Source of the DNA: CAWARU01 sp963784575
GTDB taxonomy: Bacteria > Pseudomonadota > Gammaproteobacteria > UBA6186 > Azoamicaceae
DNA length: 64,000 nucleotides
Assembly: GCA_963784575.1 (NCBI GenBank)
Contig: CAWARU010000001.1
Coordinates: 62,001 to 126,000 of the forward strand
Direction: 5' to 3'
Shown piece by piece: positions 17,793-28,100 of this stretch; position 1 is the first letter of the stretch, and every line of letters starts with the position of its first letter. The notes beneath the pieces were generated by a model that worked only from the letters and a program-made list of their open reading frames with translations, ran no database searches and was not told where the DNA came from. Both the position numbers and the translations under genes were made by a program.

Positions 17793-20261
17793 ATGAGTCA
17801 GGCATTAATAGAGGCAGCCCAGCAGGGTGATGTAAATCGAGTAAAATATTTATTATCTCTTGAAGTAAATGTCAATTTTAAGGATGAGAGTGGCTGGACC
17901 GCACTTCAGCATGCCGCCTTAAAACTTAAATCCATTTGGGGAGGTTTCAATACAAACTTCGAGGAAACGATTCAAGCCCTCATAGATGCAAATGCAGACG
18001 TCAATGTTTGTTTCAGTTGTTCTTTTTCTTTCCCTCAAACCCTGCTTTACAGAGCAGTCACTCATAATGATACCAGCTTTGTTGCAATGTTACTGAAAGC
18101 AAATGCCAAAATTCATTTGCCAGAGCTCCATGATATCGATCTCATGCGTTATGCAATTGAAAATAATAATCTGACCATCGTTAAACTGTTGATAGACGCA
18201 GGTGCCGATGTCAATAGGCAATATGCCAGTGGAGAGACCCCTCTTCATATTGCAGCTCATAGAGGCCTCACAGAAATAATGGAGCTCTTACTCCTATCTG
18301 GTGCTGCTGCTGATGTCGCAGGCAGAGACATGATGGGCACCGAAGGATATACACCGCTTTTAGAAGCTGTTTGTGGTAGCAGCTATATACATCCTATGGG
18401 ATATGGAGAACGCAGAGTACCGTGGGGCGATAATTTTAAAGCCATAGAAATGCTCTTAAACGCTGGGGCCGATATTGCCGTTCACGATGGCGAAGGACAT
18501 ACCCCTCTTCACATTGCTGCCAAGGAAAGATCAGACCCCGCCATGGCAGAGTTTCTTCTGAGACACGGCGCCATTGTCGATGGCGTTACCACCTCAGGAA
18601 AAAGCGCTCGTGATTTCGCTAAGGAGCGCTTCTCGCCCTCACAACAATTCATTGCATTGCTTGAAGCAGCAGAACAATTGATCCATGCTGCAAAAACTGG
18701 AAACACATCCAATCTTGATTCGATTCTAAAATGTCTTGGCCCTCTTCTCAATGGACGCTCTGCATTCCAACAGAATACTGCTTTACACATCGCACTCCTG
18801 GGAGAAAAAACTGAAGTTGTATTGCGATTATTAAGTGCTGGCGCTGATATCAATATTAAAAATGAACAGGGTGAAACCGCAAGTGATCTGATGCGAAAAA
18901 GCAGTCACCCTCATATCAAAAATATCGGTAATGTAAACCAAGCATTATTGACGCTCAACAAAATTAAATTCATGGTTTCTGCAAGTCTTGTCGGATCTCC
19001 GATATTTTCGAGTTATGCATCATTAGATACAGCTGATTCATTCGGAATTCTGCAGGAAGAAAGAGCAGGCGGCATTCAAAAATTACGCTTAGACTCTGTG
19101 CACAATCGGGACACATCAGGCGCCATTCAAAAACTCCGATCAGATACTAAAAAGAATCCATCCAGTCAAGCAAAGCTCGCAATGCGCGCAAAAATGCTGA
19201 GAGAATCTATCAAACAGGCAGGATTTGCCATGGTTTTACAGCATATACAGCCCTACATCAATCAGATCTTTGAAATTACTGCAACTCTCACGGATGCGTT
19301 CTGGCATAGAGAAAGGAATTATATTTGCTACCATCTGGGAATGCTCTTGTCAGGTAAATTTATTCAAGATTTTGTTCATATTCTGCCAAAAATTGAAACC
19401 AAAAAATGCGACGTACAGGGTAGGTTTTTTCAACATTACCTAGGACAATACATAACAGCTATCAAAGAAGAGCAATTGAAGATTGATACCCTCATAAATC
19501 CAATGGATAGCGTACAAGCTTATAATTTTCTCTGCCGTGTTACTCAGGAAATAGGCAAAAAGCAGTATGAACTGGTTCAGAACTTGTTATTTATGCTGCT
19601 CTTTGATAAGCACGTCCAGTATTTAATGAAAAATACCCTCTACCCGGTGGGACCATTCATTGCCATTGGAGAGAGACAGGCAGTGTTACAAATCAGTTCA
19701 AAACGTTCAGAATATGATGCTATATCTGTAAATCTGACCGATGAAGATATCCGGAATTTGCTGTTTGATTTGAATCGTGAGCAAGCGATATTGGAACATT
19801 TGATTTGTTCTGGCCACGAAAATGTCCATCGCGCTGTCCTAGATAAATTCGTAGCAAGCCGTATCGATCATGCAATTGAAGTGAGCGGCATCCCAGGATT
19901 CAAAGATTTCAATCACATTACATCACTTAGAGTTTTCTTTGATAAGATCGATGCGATCAGAAAGCAAGATGTTGCTTTGCAAGAAAGCAGGATCACAGAC
20001 GCTTTGGCTCGTGCGGAGCAAGATGAAAAGGAGCCTGCCTTAAAAATAGCCGAACTTCAGAAGCAAGTCAGAGAACTCGTTTTGAAGTTGGGTCAATTAG
20101 GATTAATAGTCACCGAAAATCCAATTAACTTGCAACTCCCTGCAGAGCTAGAGGAATACTCATCAGACGATGAAAATGGCTCCGGAACACCTCCCATAGA
20201 CTCTAGTGCATCCGAGTCAATATCTCACTCGGCATCCATGTCTCTATTGCCTCCTTTCTGA
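17793..20261 (+). CDS. Ankyrin repeat protein with conserved novel C-terminal module
   Basis: 822 residues, AAGGA before the ATG. Residues 1-290 hold about seven ankyrin repeats (ALIEAAQQGDVNRVKYLLSL; GETPLHIAAHRGLTEIMELL; GHTPLHIAAKERSDPAMAEF), with another at about 325-365 (NTALHIALLGEKTEVVLRLL). Residues about 500-730 form a helical module containing VQAYNFLCRVTQ, YPVGPFIAI and GFKDFNHITSLRVFFDKI, which recurs in the next reading frames. A coiled coil follows and the end is Ser-rich. No enzymatic motif. Family knowledge supports a protein-binding, possibly host-directed role. Coding continues in a shifted frame immediately after the stop, so the true gene may once have been longer. Confidence 0.85.
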   Translation: MSQALIEAAQQGDVNRVKYLLSLEVNVNFKDESGWTALQHAALKLKSIWGGFNTNFEETIQALIDANADVNVCFSCSFSFPQTLLYRAVTHNDTSFVAMLLKANAKIHLPELHDIDLMRYAIENNNLTIVKLLIDAGADVNRQYASGETPLHIAAHRGLTEIMELLLLSGAAADVAGRDMMGTEGYTPLLEAVCGSSYIHPMGYGERRVPWGDNFKAIEMLLNAGADIAVHDGEGHTPLHIAAKERSDPAMAEFLLRHGAIVDGVTTSGKSARDFAKERFSPSQQFIALLEAAEQLIHAAKTGNTSNLDSILKCLGPLLNGRSAFQQNTALHIALLGEKTEVVLRLLSAGADINIKNEQGETASDLMRKSSHPHIKNIGNVNQALLTLNKIKFMVSASLVGSPIFSSYASLDTADSFGILQEERAGGIQKLRLDSVHNRDTSGAIQKLRSDTKKNPSSQAKLAMRAKMLRESIKQAGFAMVLQHIQPYINQIFEITATLTDAFWHRERNYICYHLGMLLSGKFIQDFVHILPKIETKKCDVQGRFFQHYLGQYITAIKEEQLKIDTLINPMDSVQAYNFLCRVTQEIGKKQYELVQNLLFMLLFDKHVQYLMKNTLYPVGPFIAIGERQAVLQISSKRSEYDAISVNLTDEDIRNLLFDLNREQAILEHLICSGHENVHRAVLDKFVASRIDHAIEVSGIPGFKDFNHITSLRVFFDKIDAIRKQDVALQESRITDALARAEQDEKEPALKIAELQKQVRELVLKLGQLGLIVTENPINLQLPAELEEYSSDDENGSGTPPIDSSASESISHSASMSLLPPF

Positions 20262-20796
20262 TACCGATCCTGCGCAGCATTTCAGTCCCTTTTTACAAGA
20301 AGAAGGCGGCTTAACTGTGGATGCGGAAGTTGATCTGAAACCTGAACCTGCGGAGAAGCCTGAGCCAGAAATTCAGGGAGATAAAGATGCGAATGCTCTG
20401 GAATCATCCTCTCCTATGAAGGATAAATCAAAAGCCAAGCATGAAACTATATCTGTAGAATCCAGTGAGGGTACGCCTGGTTCTTTATTGTCTTCTGAAG
20501 CAAACGTAAACATCAATAAAGAAGATGAAGAAGGCTTTACACCCCTACATAGGGCTGTAAAACAAGGCAACTTGGCAAAAGTTAAAATGCTCTTGACCTC
20601 GGGTGCGATAGTTAATAAAGAAAATAGGAATAAAGAAACCGCTCTACATTTTGCAGCAAAGTTGAATCGTCAAGACATCATCAAGTTGCTCCTCAGTTTT
20701 GGTGCACTCTTGAATCATGTCAATGATAAAGGCAAAATACCAGGGAACTTGGCTAAGGATATCACTCTTTTTAAAGCTGCGGGAGATTCTTTTTGA
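20206..20796 (+). pseudogene. N-terminal piece of a frameshifted ankyrin repeat gene
   Basis: This frame overlaps the end of the 822-residue gene. After the overlap (from about 20262) it encodes an acidic Pro/Glu linker and two ankyrin repeats (GFTPLHRAVKQGNLAKVKML; ETALHFAAKLNRQDIIKLLL). It stops at 20794-20796 directly after a run of five T (20790-20794). Removing one T joins it to the next frame as AAGDSF-DLVEKATTT, matching the order in the upstream paralogue. A similar one-base change near 20256-20258 would fuse it to the 822-residue protein. It is therefore a broken gene, a slippage-dependent gene or a sequencing error. Its own start is uncertain. Confidence 0.6.
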
Positions 20797-22117
20797 TTTG
20801 GTTGAAAAAGCCACCACAACTTCAATTGATGATATACTTCGCACCTTGGGTAGCGCAATCAATACCCGTGCACATCGGACTGAGGACCGCCTTGGTGATT
20901 CTGCACTGCATATTGCGATACGCAAGGAAAGACTGGACCTGATCATTCGCCTATTGCAAGCCAATGCTAACTTTGAATTATCAAATTCTAACTATGAGAG
21001 CCCTCTTACTCTGATGGAACATAGCCCGCAGCCTTATATCAGAGCATTGGCTAATCTACTCCGAGTAAGAATAAAATTGGCTTATTTAGAAAAAGCTTCG
21101 AAATCTTCTGCAAGCTACGTGGAGTCTTATCAAAGCAATATTGATAAAATCAACACTATTATGTCTGATTTTCCTGAAGATAAATATAGACCGGTAAGAG
21201 ATTATATTTGCTATGAATTGGGAATGCGGTTAGCAAGATTCAATGACAAACAACCGAAATTTGATACACTGCAGCCTATCCATCCCGTCCAAGCCTATAA
21301 TTTTCTAAACCGGGTCACGGTCCATTTTGGCGTAAAACAATTTTCTGTTATTAATACCATCTTATTTCTTTTGATCAAAGAGAGACATGTCAATAGCCTG
21401 AAGAAGCATGAACGCTATCCTGAAGGTCCCTTCATTGCTTTCAAGAAAGCCGATGCAAGTGAAAAAGACCAAGGAAAACTTGGGAAAAGCAAGGAGCACG
21501 CAAATACCAAGCACATAGATCTTTCCGGAATAAAAGCGCTGGACGATCCTGAAGAAGATGATCTGGATGCAGGAATTGTGTCGGAAGAGAGTCACATCTC
21601 TGTAACGAATTCCTATGAGATGAATAGAAAGCTCACGATGGCATTGTTAGAACATCATATGCATTCTGGTCCAGAAAATCCCGACAAAAAATTATTTTTG
21701 GATGCAATTATTGCTTTTATCATCGACCGTTCCTGTAAACTCAAAAGTATACCAGGTTTCAAGAATTTCACTGATATCACTTCGCTCAGGCTCTTATTCG
21801 ACAAATTGGCTGTACTAAGACAAGATGAGATTATTCATACAGAACAGGAAGTATCAAGGATAAAAAATGTATCAGCGAAAAAATTGGCAGATATGGCATA
21901 TGATATTGAACTTTTAGAAGCCAAGGTCCTGGAATATAAAAGGAACCTTGCAAAATTAGAGGCATCTGCAGCAGCCACAAAGGACACTCTTGATGCCGCA
22001 GCCTCTATAATAACACCAGCATCCATTGGACTCATGCAGGAGAATTCAGGAGCTACCCCTTCTTATATGACATTCGCGGAGCGTCCTGGAACTTTAATAT
22101 TTTTGGGTCCCAACTGA
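20717..22117 (+). pseudogene. C-terminal piece of the frameshifted ankyrin repeat gene
   Basis: The frame is 466 residues if started at 20717, but homologous coding begins only around 20795. It contains an ankyrin repeat (DSALHIAIRKERLDLIIRLL), then the same novel module as the 822-residue protein: YICYELGMRL, VQAYNFLNRVT, YPEGPFIAF and GFKNFTDITSLRLLFDKL, then a coiled coil. The side-by-side arrangement shows tandem duplication of an ankyrin-plus-module gene. Codon structure is preserved right up to the breakpoint, so the shift is recent or artefactual. Confidence 0.65.
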
Positions 22118-22483
22118 AACCATGCTCCGGATCATAATGCAGTATTGCGAACTGTAAGACCGCAATCAATGATACCGCAAACTACATCACAACAAACTGT
22201 TGCGCAAATCGAGAATGATGAGAAAATCTTTATTGGTTCAGAAATTATCTATCCAATATTATCTATCCAATATTATCTATCCAATAATAGTTGCTAAATT
22301 TTCGCAATAATTTCTCACACTAGGACATTCCCCTGAATTGCTTCGGAAGCTATCAATTTCCAATAAGTGAACATACACTTTAGGAACTAATTCAATTTAA
22401 TATATTCTAAGTCATCAGTAAGATTTAGCCTTAATAATTGTAATATGAGTAATATTAATTAATATGATAATTGATGATAAGGA
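22118..22483. other. Intergenic region, 366 bp, without a gene
   Basis: Apart from the three 14-bp repeats at 22244-22285 nothing coding or structural was recognised. The first part looks like decayed coding sequence, with Gln/Ala-rich stretches, but has stops in all frames. Confidence 0.5.
22244..22285 (+). repeat. Three direct 14-bp repeats
   Basis: ATTATCTATCCAAT is repeated three times head to tail without spacers (22244-22257, 22258-22271, 22272-22285). A microsatellite-like array in the intergenic gap; there is no CRISPR-like spacing. Confidence 0.85.
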
Positions 22484-22492
22484 ATGTATGTT

Positions 22493-23743
22493 ATGGCTAT
22501 TCAATTAATTACATTCAAAAAAAGTGATACTGCACCAGATCAAATAGCAGATCTCCAAAACTGGGTTAAGAAACAGAATATAGAAGATCAGTTACAAAAA
22601 CTAAAAAAGCAAGTTGATCGAGAGAAAACGTCATCCGGAAAGAAAGATCCTCAGGAACAAAAAAAACTAATAGATGAAAAAACAGCATTATTAGAACGGA
22701 TTGAACGAGTTCAGAGATCACTAAAAATCATTGCACTGATGGCCAATGTAGTATTGCTCAAAGGAAGAGTGCTCGCAAATTATAATACCCTTACTTCACA
22801 ATTAGAGGAATTGAACAAACAAATAACTGCCTATAATAATCCATTCAAAGCAGCTCAATCCGAAGTTACTAAAAAGAAAAAACCAGATCGAATAAGACAA
22901 GGTGTCCTGCAAGCAGCGCCAAAAGTGAACGTCGTACATGCTGCAAAAATAGTTCATGCCAAGATAATCGAAACAGAAGAGGAGACCCCAGAACTCATAA
23001 TCACCCCTCCTATCACATTTGCACCCAAGTATTCAAATGCACCCGCACACACGAAAAGTAAAGTGAATCAAGTTAAAATGCCTAAAATTGTTGCCAAAGG
23101 AAGTGTCGAGCTCGAGATGAATGAAATCTTTGGAAAAACAAAATTTAATATGTTTGTAAAAGATTTTAAGCAACTCATTGGAGGCACCCAAGATGTTAAA
23201 TCAGAAATGACTTTAATAAAATCCACCTTTGAGTATATAAAAAACAGTCAAGACAGGCTTACAACAGATGAACAGATTATACTCGCTATAGGTGCTCTGG
23301 AAACAATTAAATCCATCTATCAGAGTCTCTCTGATCGGGTTAAAGTCCAAGATTACCTTGGATTGAAACAACATGGATTGAATGAAAACTTTTCTAAGAC
23401 AATCAAGGATCTCCAACAATTACTGAAAAAAAATTGGCCAGAAAACTATAAGAATATGACAGATCCCGAATTACTGAAATCCGCAAGAAAGATGTTCTAT
23501 GAACATCTTGGCGGTGATAAAATAGGTAAAAAGAATGTGAAACCTAGCGTACTTTACAAGGACATTATGAAAGCTGTGGAAGCGCAAATGCCAGGAAAGG
23601 ATAAAGAGGAAAAGAGAGAAGAGACGAACCGATTTCAAAAGAGATTTAATCAAATTATAGTAGGAAACATTAAAAGGGCTTTGACTGAAGAGATTGCACC
23701 AAAACCAAGTTCGAGACCACGACCCAAGGGACGTGCCAACTAA
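22493..23743 (+). CDS. Hypothetical coiled-coil protein
   Basis: 416 residues from the ATG at 22493. An ATG at 22484 directly abuts the AAGGA ribosome site (22479-22483), whereas 22493 is spaced 9 bases, so the second is preferred. Residues 10-125 form a strong Lys/Glu/Gln coiled coil. The middle (130-210) is Pro/Lys-rich linker. The C-terminal half (220-400) is helical and unrecognised (FVKDFKQLIGGTQDVKSEMT), ending in a basic PRPKGRAN. No signal peptide or membrane segment. It lies alone between repeat-protein genes of the same strand, without operon evidence. Function unknown. Confidence 0.7.
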   Translation: MAIQLITFKKSDTAPDQIADLQNWVKKQNIEDQLQKLKKQVDREKTSSGKKDPQEQKKLIDEKTALLERIERVQRSLKIIALMANVVLLKGRVLANYNTLTSQLEELNKQITAYNNPFKAAQSEVTKKKKPDRIRQGVLQAAPKVNVVHAAKIVHAKIIETEEETPELIITPPITFAPKYSNAPAHTKSKVNQVKMPKIVAKGSVELEMNEIFGKTKFNMFVKDFKQLIGGTQDVKSEMTLIKSTFEYIKNSQDRLTTDEQIILAIGALETIKSIYQSLSDRVKVQDYLGLKQHGLNENFSKTIKDLQQLLKKNWPENYKNMTDPELLKSARKMFYEHLGGDKIGKKNVKPSVLYKDIMKAVEAQMPGKDKEEKREETNRFQKRFNQIIVGNIKRALTEEIAPKPSSRPRPKGRAN

Positions 23744-24010
23744 TAAAAGTTACGATTCTGCACGAATTTCGAAGTCATAGATGCTGCATCATCAGACTTC
23801 ATCTTTGGAAATTTTGTGAAAAGTAGAGATAAATACGGAAAATGGCATTAGTTATATATCCAAATTAATTATTTGTATAAAACCGCAGATCTTCTTCATA
23901 TTCTTAGTTATTTTACCTAGGTTTTGAAACCAACACAATAGATTGAGATATATAGCGGGTTGTGGCAATCTTATGTTAATATCACCGCAAATTCATGCGC
24001 GGAGATCTTT

Positions 24011-24952
24011 ATGGTTACCTTTACAAACACTCCCCAAAATCTCAATGCTAGTACTGTCCCCATAAATCTGACTGCTGGTCCAACAGATACCACAGGCACA
24101 ATTACCATAGCTAATGCTGCCGCAATCAATACAGGTATTATTAATATCTCAGCTCTGAATCCATTCTCATTACTGCCCAATGTCATTTTGAATCATGATG
24201 GAATTTTTACATTGAACCCAGAGGATGGCCCATTTTATTTTGGAACATTAAACATGAATGGCGGTACTATCAATCTCAATGGCGCACATCTATGCATTGG
24301 AGTTAACACCCTACCCTCTGAAGAAAATGCGCTTGTCATAGAATTTGCAACTGAAGCTCATGGCAAAATCACTTATGTTAAAAATTCCGTTGATGAACTG
24401 CATAACCTATTGGTAAGTCGTAAAGATCATATACAAAATTGCAAGATGATCATAATTCCGGCTTCTCATATTTCATTTCCCATTTTGTTAGAATGCTTTG
24501 AATATATCAAAAACACCCCTGATATTGAAAGAATTCATTTACACAATGCATTTGCGGGCGCTGAAGGTCAGAAATTTGTAGAGGAATTACAAATTATATC
24601 TTCTAAAACAAATCTGAAAAGCATCTCTCTTTCGGGAGCCCCTATTGGTTTGACAACCGAAACAGAAAGTGCTGATTACACTGCAGATATTCTCGCACTT
24701 CAAGCAGAAACATGCGTGCCAAGCCGAGCACTTACCTTCTCAAACCCTGAGGAACATCAAAAAATTCAGAAATTAAGGCAGGAATTTCCAGATAAAAAGC
24801 AACTATTCAAAGATACGCTCCCAATGTTTCCATTTGAGTTGTGTGAACTGACCTTTCAATATGCTGCATTGGGAGTGCCTAAAATTAAGCTGCTGCCAGA
24901 GCCCATAAAGAAGAAAAAGAAGAAAGACGGGAATCCAATTAAATTTTCTTAA
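24011..24952 (+). CDS. Hypothetical protein with beta-rich N-terminus and polylysine C-terminus
   Basis: 313 residues from the ATG at 24011, chosen because GGAG lies 7 bases upstream; the longer frame from 23960 lacks a site. Residues 1-110 are Thr/Asn/Gly/Ile-rich and beta-like (TGTITIANAAAINTG; GTLNMNGGTINLNG), resembling a short beta-helix or adhesin-like fold. Residues 130-230 show leucine-rich-repeat-like patterning (IERIHLHNAF; LKSISLSGAP). Near the end MFPFELCELTFQYA resembles a short F-box-like helix, followed by six consecutive lysines. These are resemblances only; no family is recognised. Confidence 0.65.
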   Translation: MVTFTNTPQNLNASTVPINLTAGPTDTTGTITIANAAAINTGIINISALNPFSLLPNVILNHDGIFTLNPEDGPFYFGTLNMNGGTINLNGAHLCIGVNTLPSEENALVIEFATEAHGKITYVKNSVDELHNLLVSRKDHIQNCKMIIIPASHISFPILLECFEYIKNTPDIERIHLHNAFAGAEGQKFVEELQIISSKTNLKSISLSGAPIGLTTETESADYTADILALQAETCVPSRALTFSNPEEHQKIQKLRQEFPDKKQLFKDTLPMFPFELCELTFQYAALGVPKIKLLPEPIKKKKKKDGNPIKFS

Positions 24953-24972
24953 TCGTACCTATTTGAGTACTT

Positions 24973-25070
24973 CCTAGATTGCCACGTGCTTCGCACTCGC
25001 AATGACGCAAGATCAATGCAATATGGCCATGTATCTTGCGTCATTGCGAGCTAAGCGTGCGCAATCCAGG
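24973..25070. repeat. 98-bp palindromic repeat between convergent genes
   Basis: The left arm (24973-25013, with CGCAATGACGCAAGAT) and right arm (25033-25070, with ATCTTGCGTCATTGCG) are near-perfect reverse complements around a 19-base loop. Sequences of the type ATTGC...CGTCATTGCGAG are common dispersed palindromes in proteobacteria. Its place between the ends of two convergent genes suits a bidirectional terminator role. Confidence 0.8.
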
Positions 25071-25111
25071 GGGATTTACGACCTGAAATACTCATAATAT
25101 TAAAAGATACC

Positions 25112-28100
25112 TTATTCTGCATCACATCGCTCGAGCAGCAGACGGCTCGGCATGTCATCCGGCAAATTCTCTAGCACCACCGTAAATTGCTTTTTCGCTT
25201 CACTAAAATTACCTGCCTCAAAAAATTGCCACCCCAAGTCATACTGAGGCAAAATATTTTTAATGGCACTGGCCCTATCAATATCCAGCGCATCAATTAT
25301 TTCGTATATGACAGTAGCTTTCGTTTTACCTCTTACTACAATATTATCAATAATTCTAGACGCAAACTTCGACTTGTCTCTGATATTGTTGATAACGCTT
25401 TCAGTTGTTAAAGCATTGGTGCCATATTGCTTGGTTAAGCTCTGAATACGAGAAGCAATATTCACTACATCAGAAATGACGGTATTCTCCATTCTCACCT
25501 TATTACCAATGGTGCAAAGCAGCATGGATCCAAAATTGACCCCTATGCCAATTTCAAGATCTGCGATCCCTTCTATCTTCAGAGTCTGATTGAAGTCCTG
25601 AAGCGCTACTTGCATTTCAATTGCAGTATTCAAAGCATCTTCAATTGTTCCTGGGAATAAGGCCATGATTTCATCTCCAATATACTTGTCGATAAAACCT
25701 GAATTGCGCTTGATGACAGGTTCCATATGAGCAATAAAGCTATTTAATATATTAGAAATAGTCTCAGGATCGAGCTTTTCAGAAAGACTGGTAAAATTAT
25801 GCAGATCCGCAAAAAGGACTGACATATTTTTAAGGGTGTGAGTACCCAGTTCTACGTCAGTGATGCGCTTTTTCTGCAATAATGCAATGAAATTTTTAGG
25901 CACAAATCGTTCATAAGCCGAGCTGATTTGCATGATATCTGAATACAAATAAGCATTTTCAAGCGCCAATGCAATATGAGAAGTCAAATATTTCAGAATT
26001 TCAATATGTTTGCTGGTAAAAGCATGGGTGATTTTATCATTTTCCAAATACAAAAAACCTATCAGTTTTTTTTGTTTTTGCAATGGTAAGCATAGAATTG
26101 ATCGTGCTTTTTTTTCTAACACATAAGGATCTCTAGAATAGACAGTATCTTCTGCTGCATTATCAATGGCAATCATTTCCTGACTATTGATGACATAATT
26201 TATCACCGTATGAGGTAACAGCGATTTATCACTCGATTCATATAAAATGGGTTTAAGTTTTATGATTTTACTATCGGTTTCTTTTAAGGCATCTATATAA
26301 AGTTCACCTTCTCGCTGAAACCCAAGGGCAATTTTCTCAGCGCCAGCCACTTTGTAGAGCGTTTTAATGACTTTCTGCAACAATTTTTTCAAATCAATCT
26401 CTTTGGCAAATATTTTAGAAATTTTCAAGATGGTTTTGAGATCCAGAACTTCAATGCTGGTTCTCGATGTGGTGGTTTCAAAGGCATCTTTCTCGCCCCT
26501 TGCAATGACACGCTCCTCCTGTTCTAAAGCAAGAATCTCTGAAAATTCGTTCACCAGCATGACTTGCTTTGCTTTTGCACCCCATTTACCATAGTAGTGA
26601 TAGGATTTTTTGATATAGCTATTGGCGGTAAAGTTCATGCCAATTTTATAATAATAACGCGCTGTTAATTCATAGGCAATGCCGCTGTCTAAATGGAGTT
26701 CATTGTTATGCGCTTCTCGAATGGCAAGTTCATAGCATCTGATTGCAGCATAATTCAAGCCAAAATATTGTTTCATTTCAGCACAAATCAAATAGAACTT
26801 TGAGGTATAAATGATACTGGAATATTTAGTAAACTTTTTTAATTTCCGTTTAATCCAAAAAAGCGTTGGGAGAATTTGCAACTTTTTATAGAAAGGTACT
26901 TTATGTATAATCTCTAACAAAATCAAGCCATAATAAAAATAAAAATACCTTCCCCAGGAGATGGTGAGCATTTTTTTAATTTTAATGGCATAATTCAATG
27001 CCGTATCAAAATCTCTGGAAAAATAGGCAATCATTAGTTTACTAAAATATACAAAGTAGAGCATTGCATGCTCTTTGTTGGCAATATTTTGCGGCAAGTC
27101 CTTGATTTCATCATAATGCCGTCCAACCAACATTCCAGAAGGCACCTCTGCTCTACCTAGAATTTCTGCACCTGTGAACACTGCAGAAACAATATGATGT
27201 GCTGGCCATAATTTATTATCTTCAAAATATTTTAAATATTTTTTGGTCCGATTTTTGAATTTTGCAAGATTTTCAAAGCCTAGCGAGAAAAGAATGAAAT
27301 CAAATGAGGTCATAGTCCAACTGGTATACTCGATATCTCCTTGATCAATACCAAGTTGAATCGCATTGTTGTATTTATCAATCATTTCAGCAATCGGATT
27401 TATCCAAAATTCGACTGTACTCAGCAGCACAAAATTCAATGGCATTATCTTGATACTGCCAACCGGAAACCTATTGACAAGCCGCGCTGCATAAAGACCA
27501 TATTTAATTGCAACTGATATTCTTTCTAAAGTACCGCCTTGGATGGCTGCATAACAGGCATAATCAAAAGGGGTAAAGACTGAATTGCCGTATTTCAGAG
27601 AATATTCAATACCGGACAGGACCATCAAGGCAAAATGATTCGGATAAGCCAAATAACAGCTTGAGACAATGCTTGATACAATTTTTATGATGGCAAGTAT
27701 TCTTCTATCACTGACTATTGGCAAGTGATAAAGCTCATCTTCTGTTTTACCGTAAAGCAGCCATTCCGTTCGCAACAAAGCCAGCAGAACTTGAAATTTC
27801 CCTGCTTTTTTAGGCAATTTAAGACCCAGTTTCTCTAAAACAGTAAAGCTCAGTTCTAATGATTCCGCCAATTTGTTTTGTGCAACATACGCATGTATTT
27901 CTATGTCATAAACATAGGCTTTATCGACTTCATCCTGGGCATGTTCCAGAATGATGGTATTTAAGTCACGCATTTCTTGATAATACGTCAACAAGAAATT
28001 AACTTCAGAAGCTTCTAAGTATAATTGGTAAGTCAGTTCATAGTTTGTGTTCCAAGTATTTTTAGGCAGCCAGGCAAGGCCAAAAGTGAGATAAGATAAG

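Noticed and set aside
22244..22285. Possible CRISPR-like array
   Set aside because: Repeats are only 14 bp and directly adjacent with no spacers; no cas genes seen.
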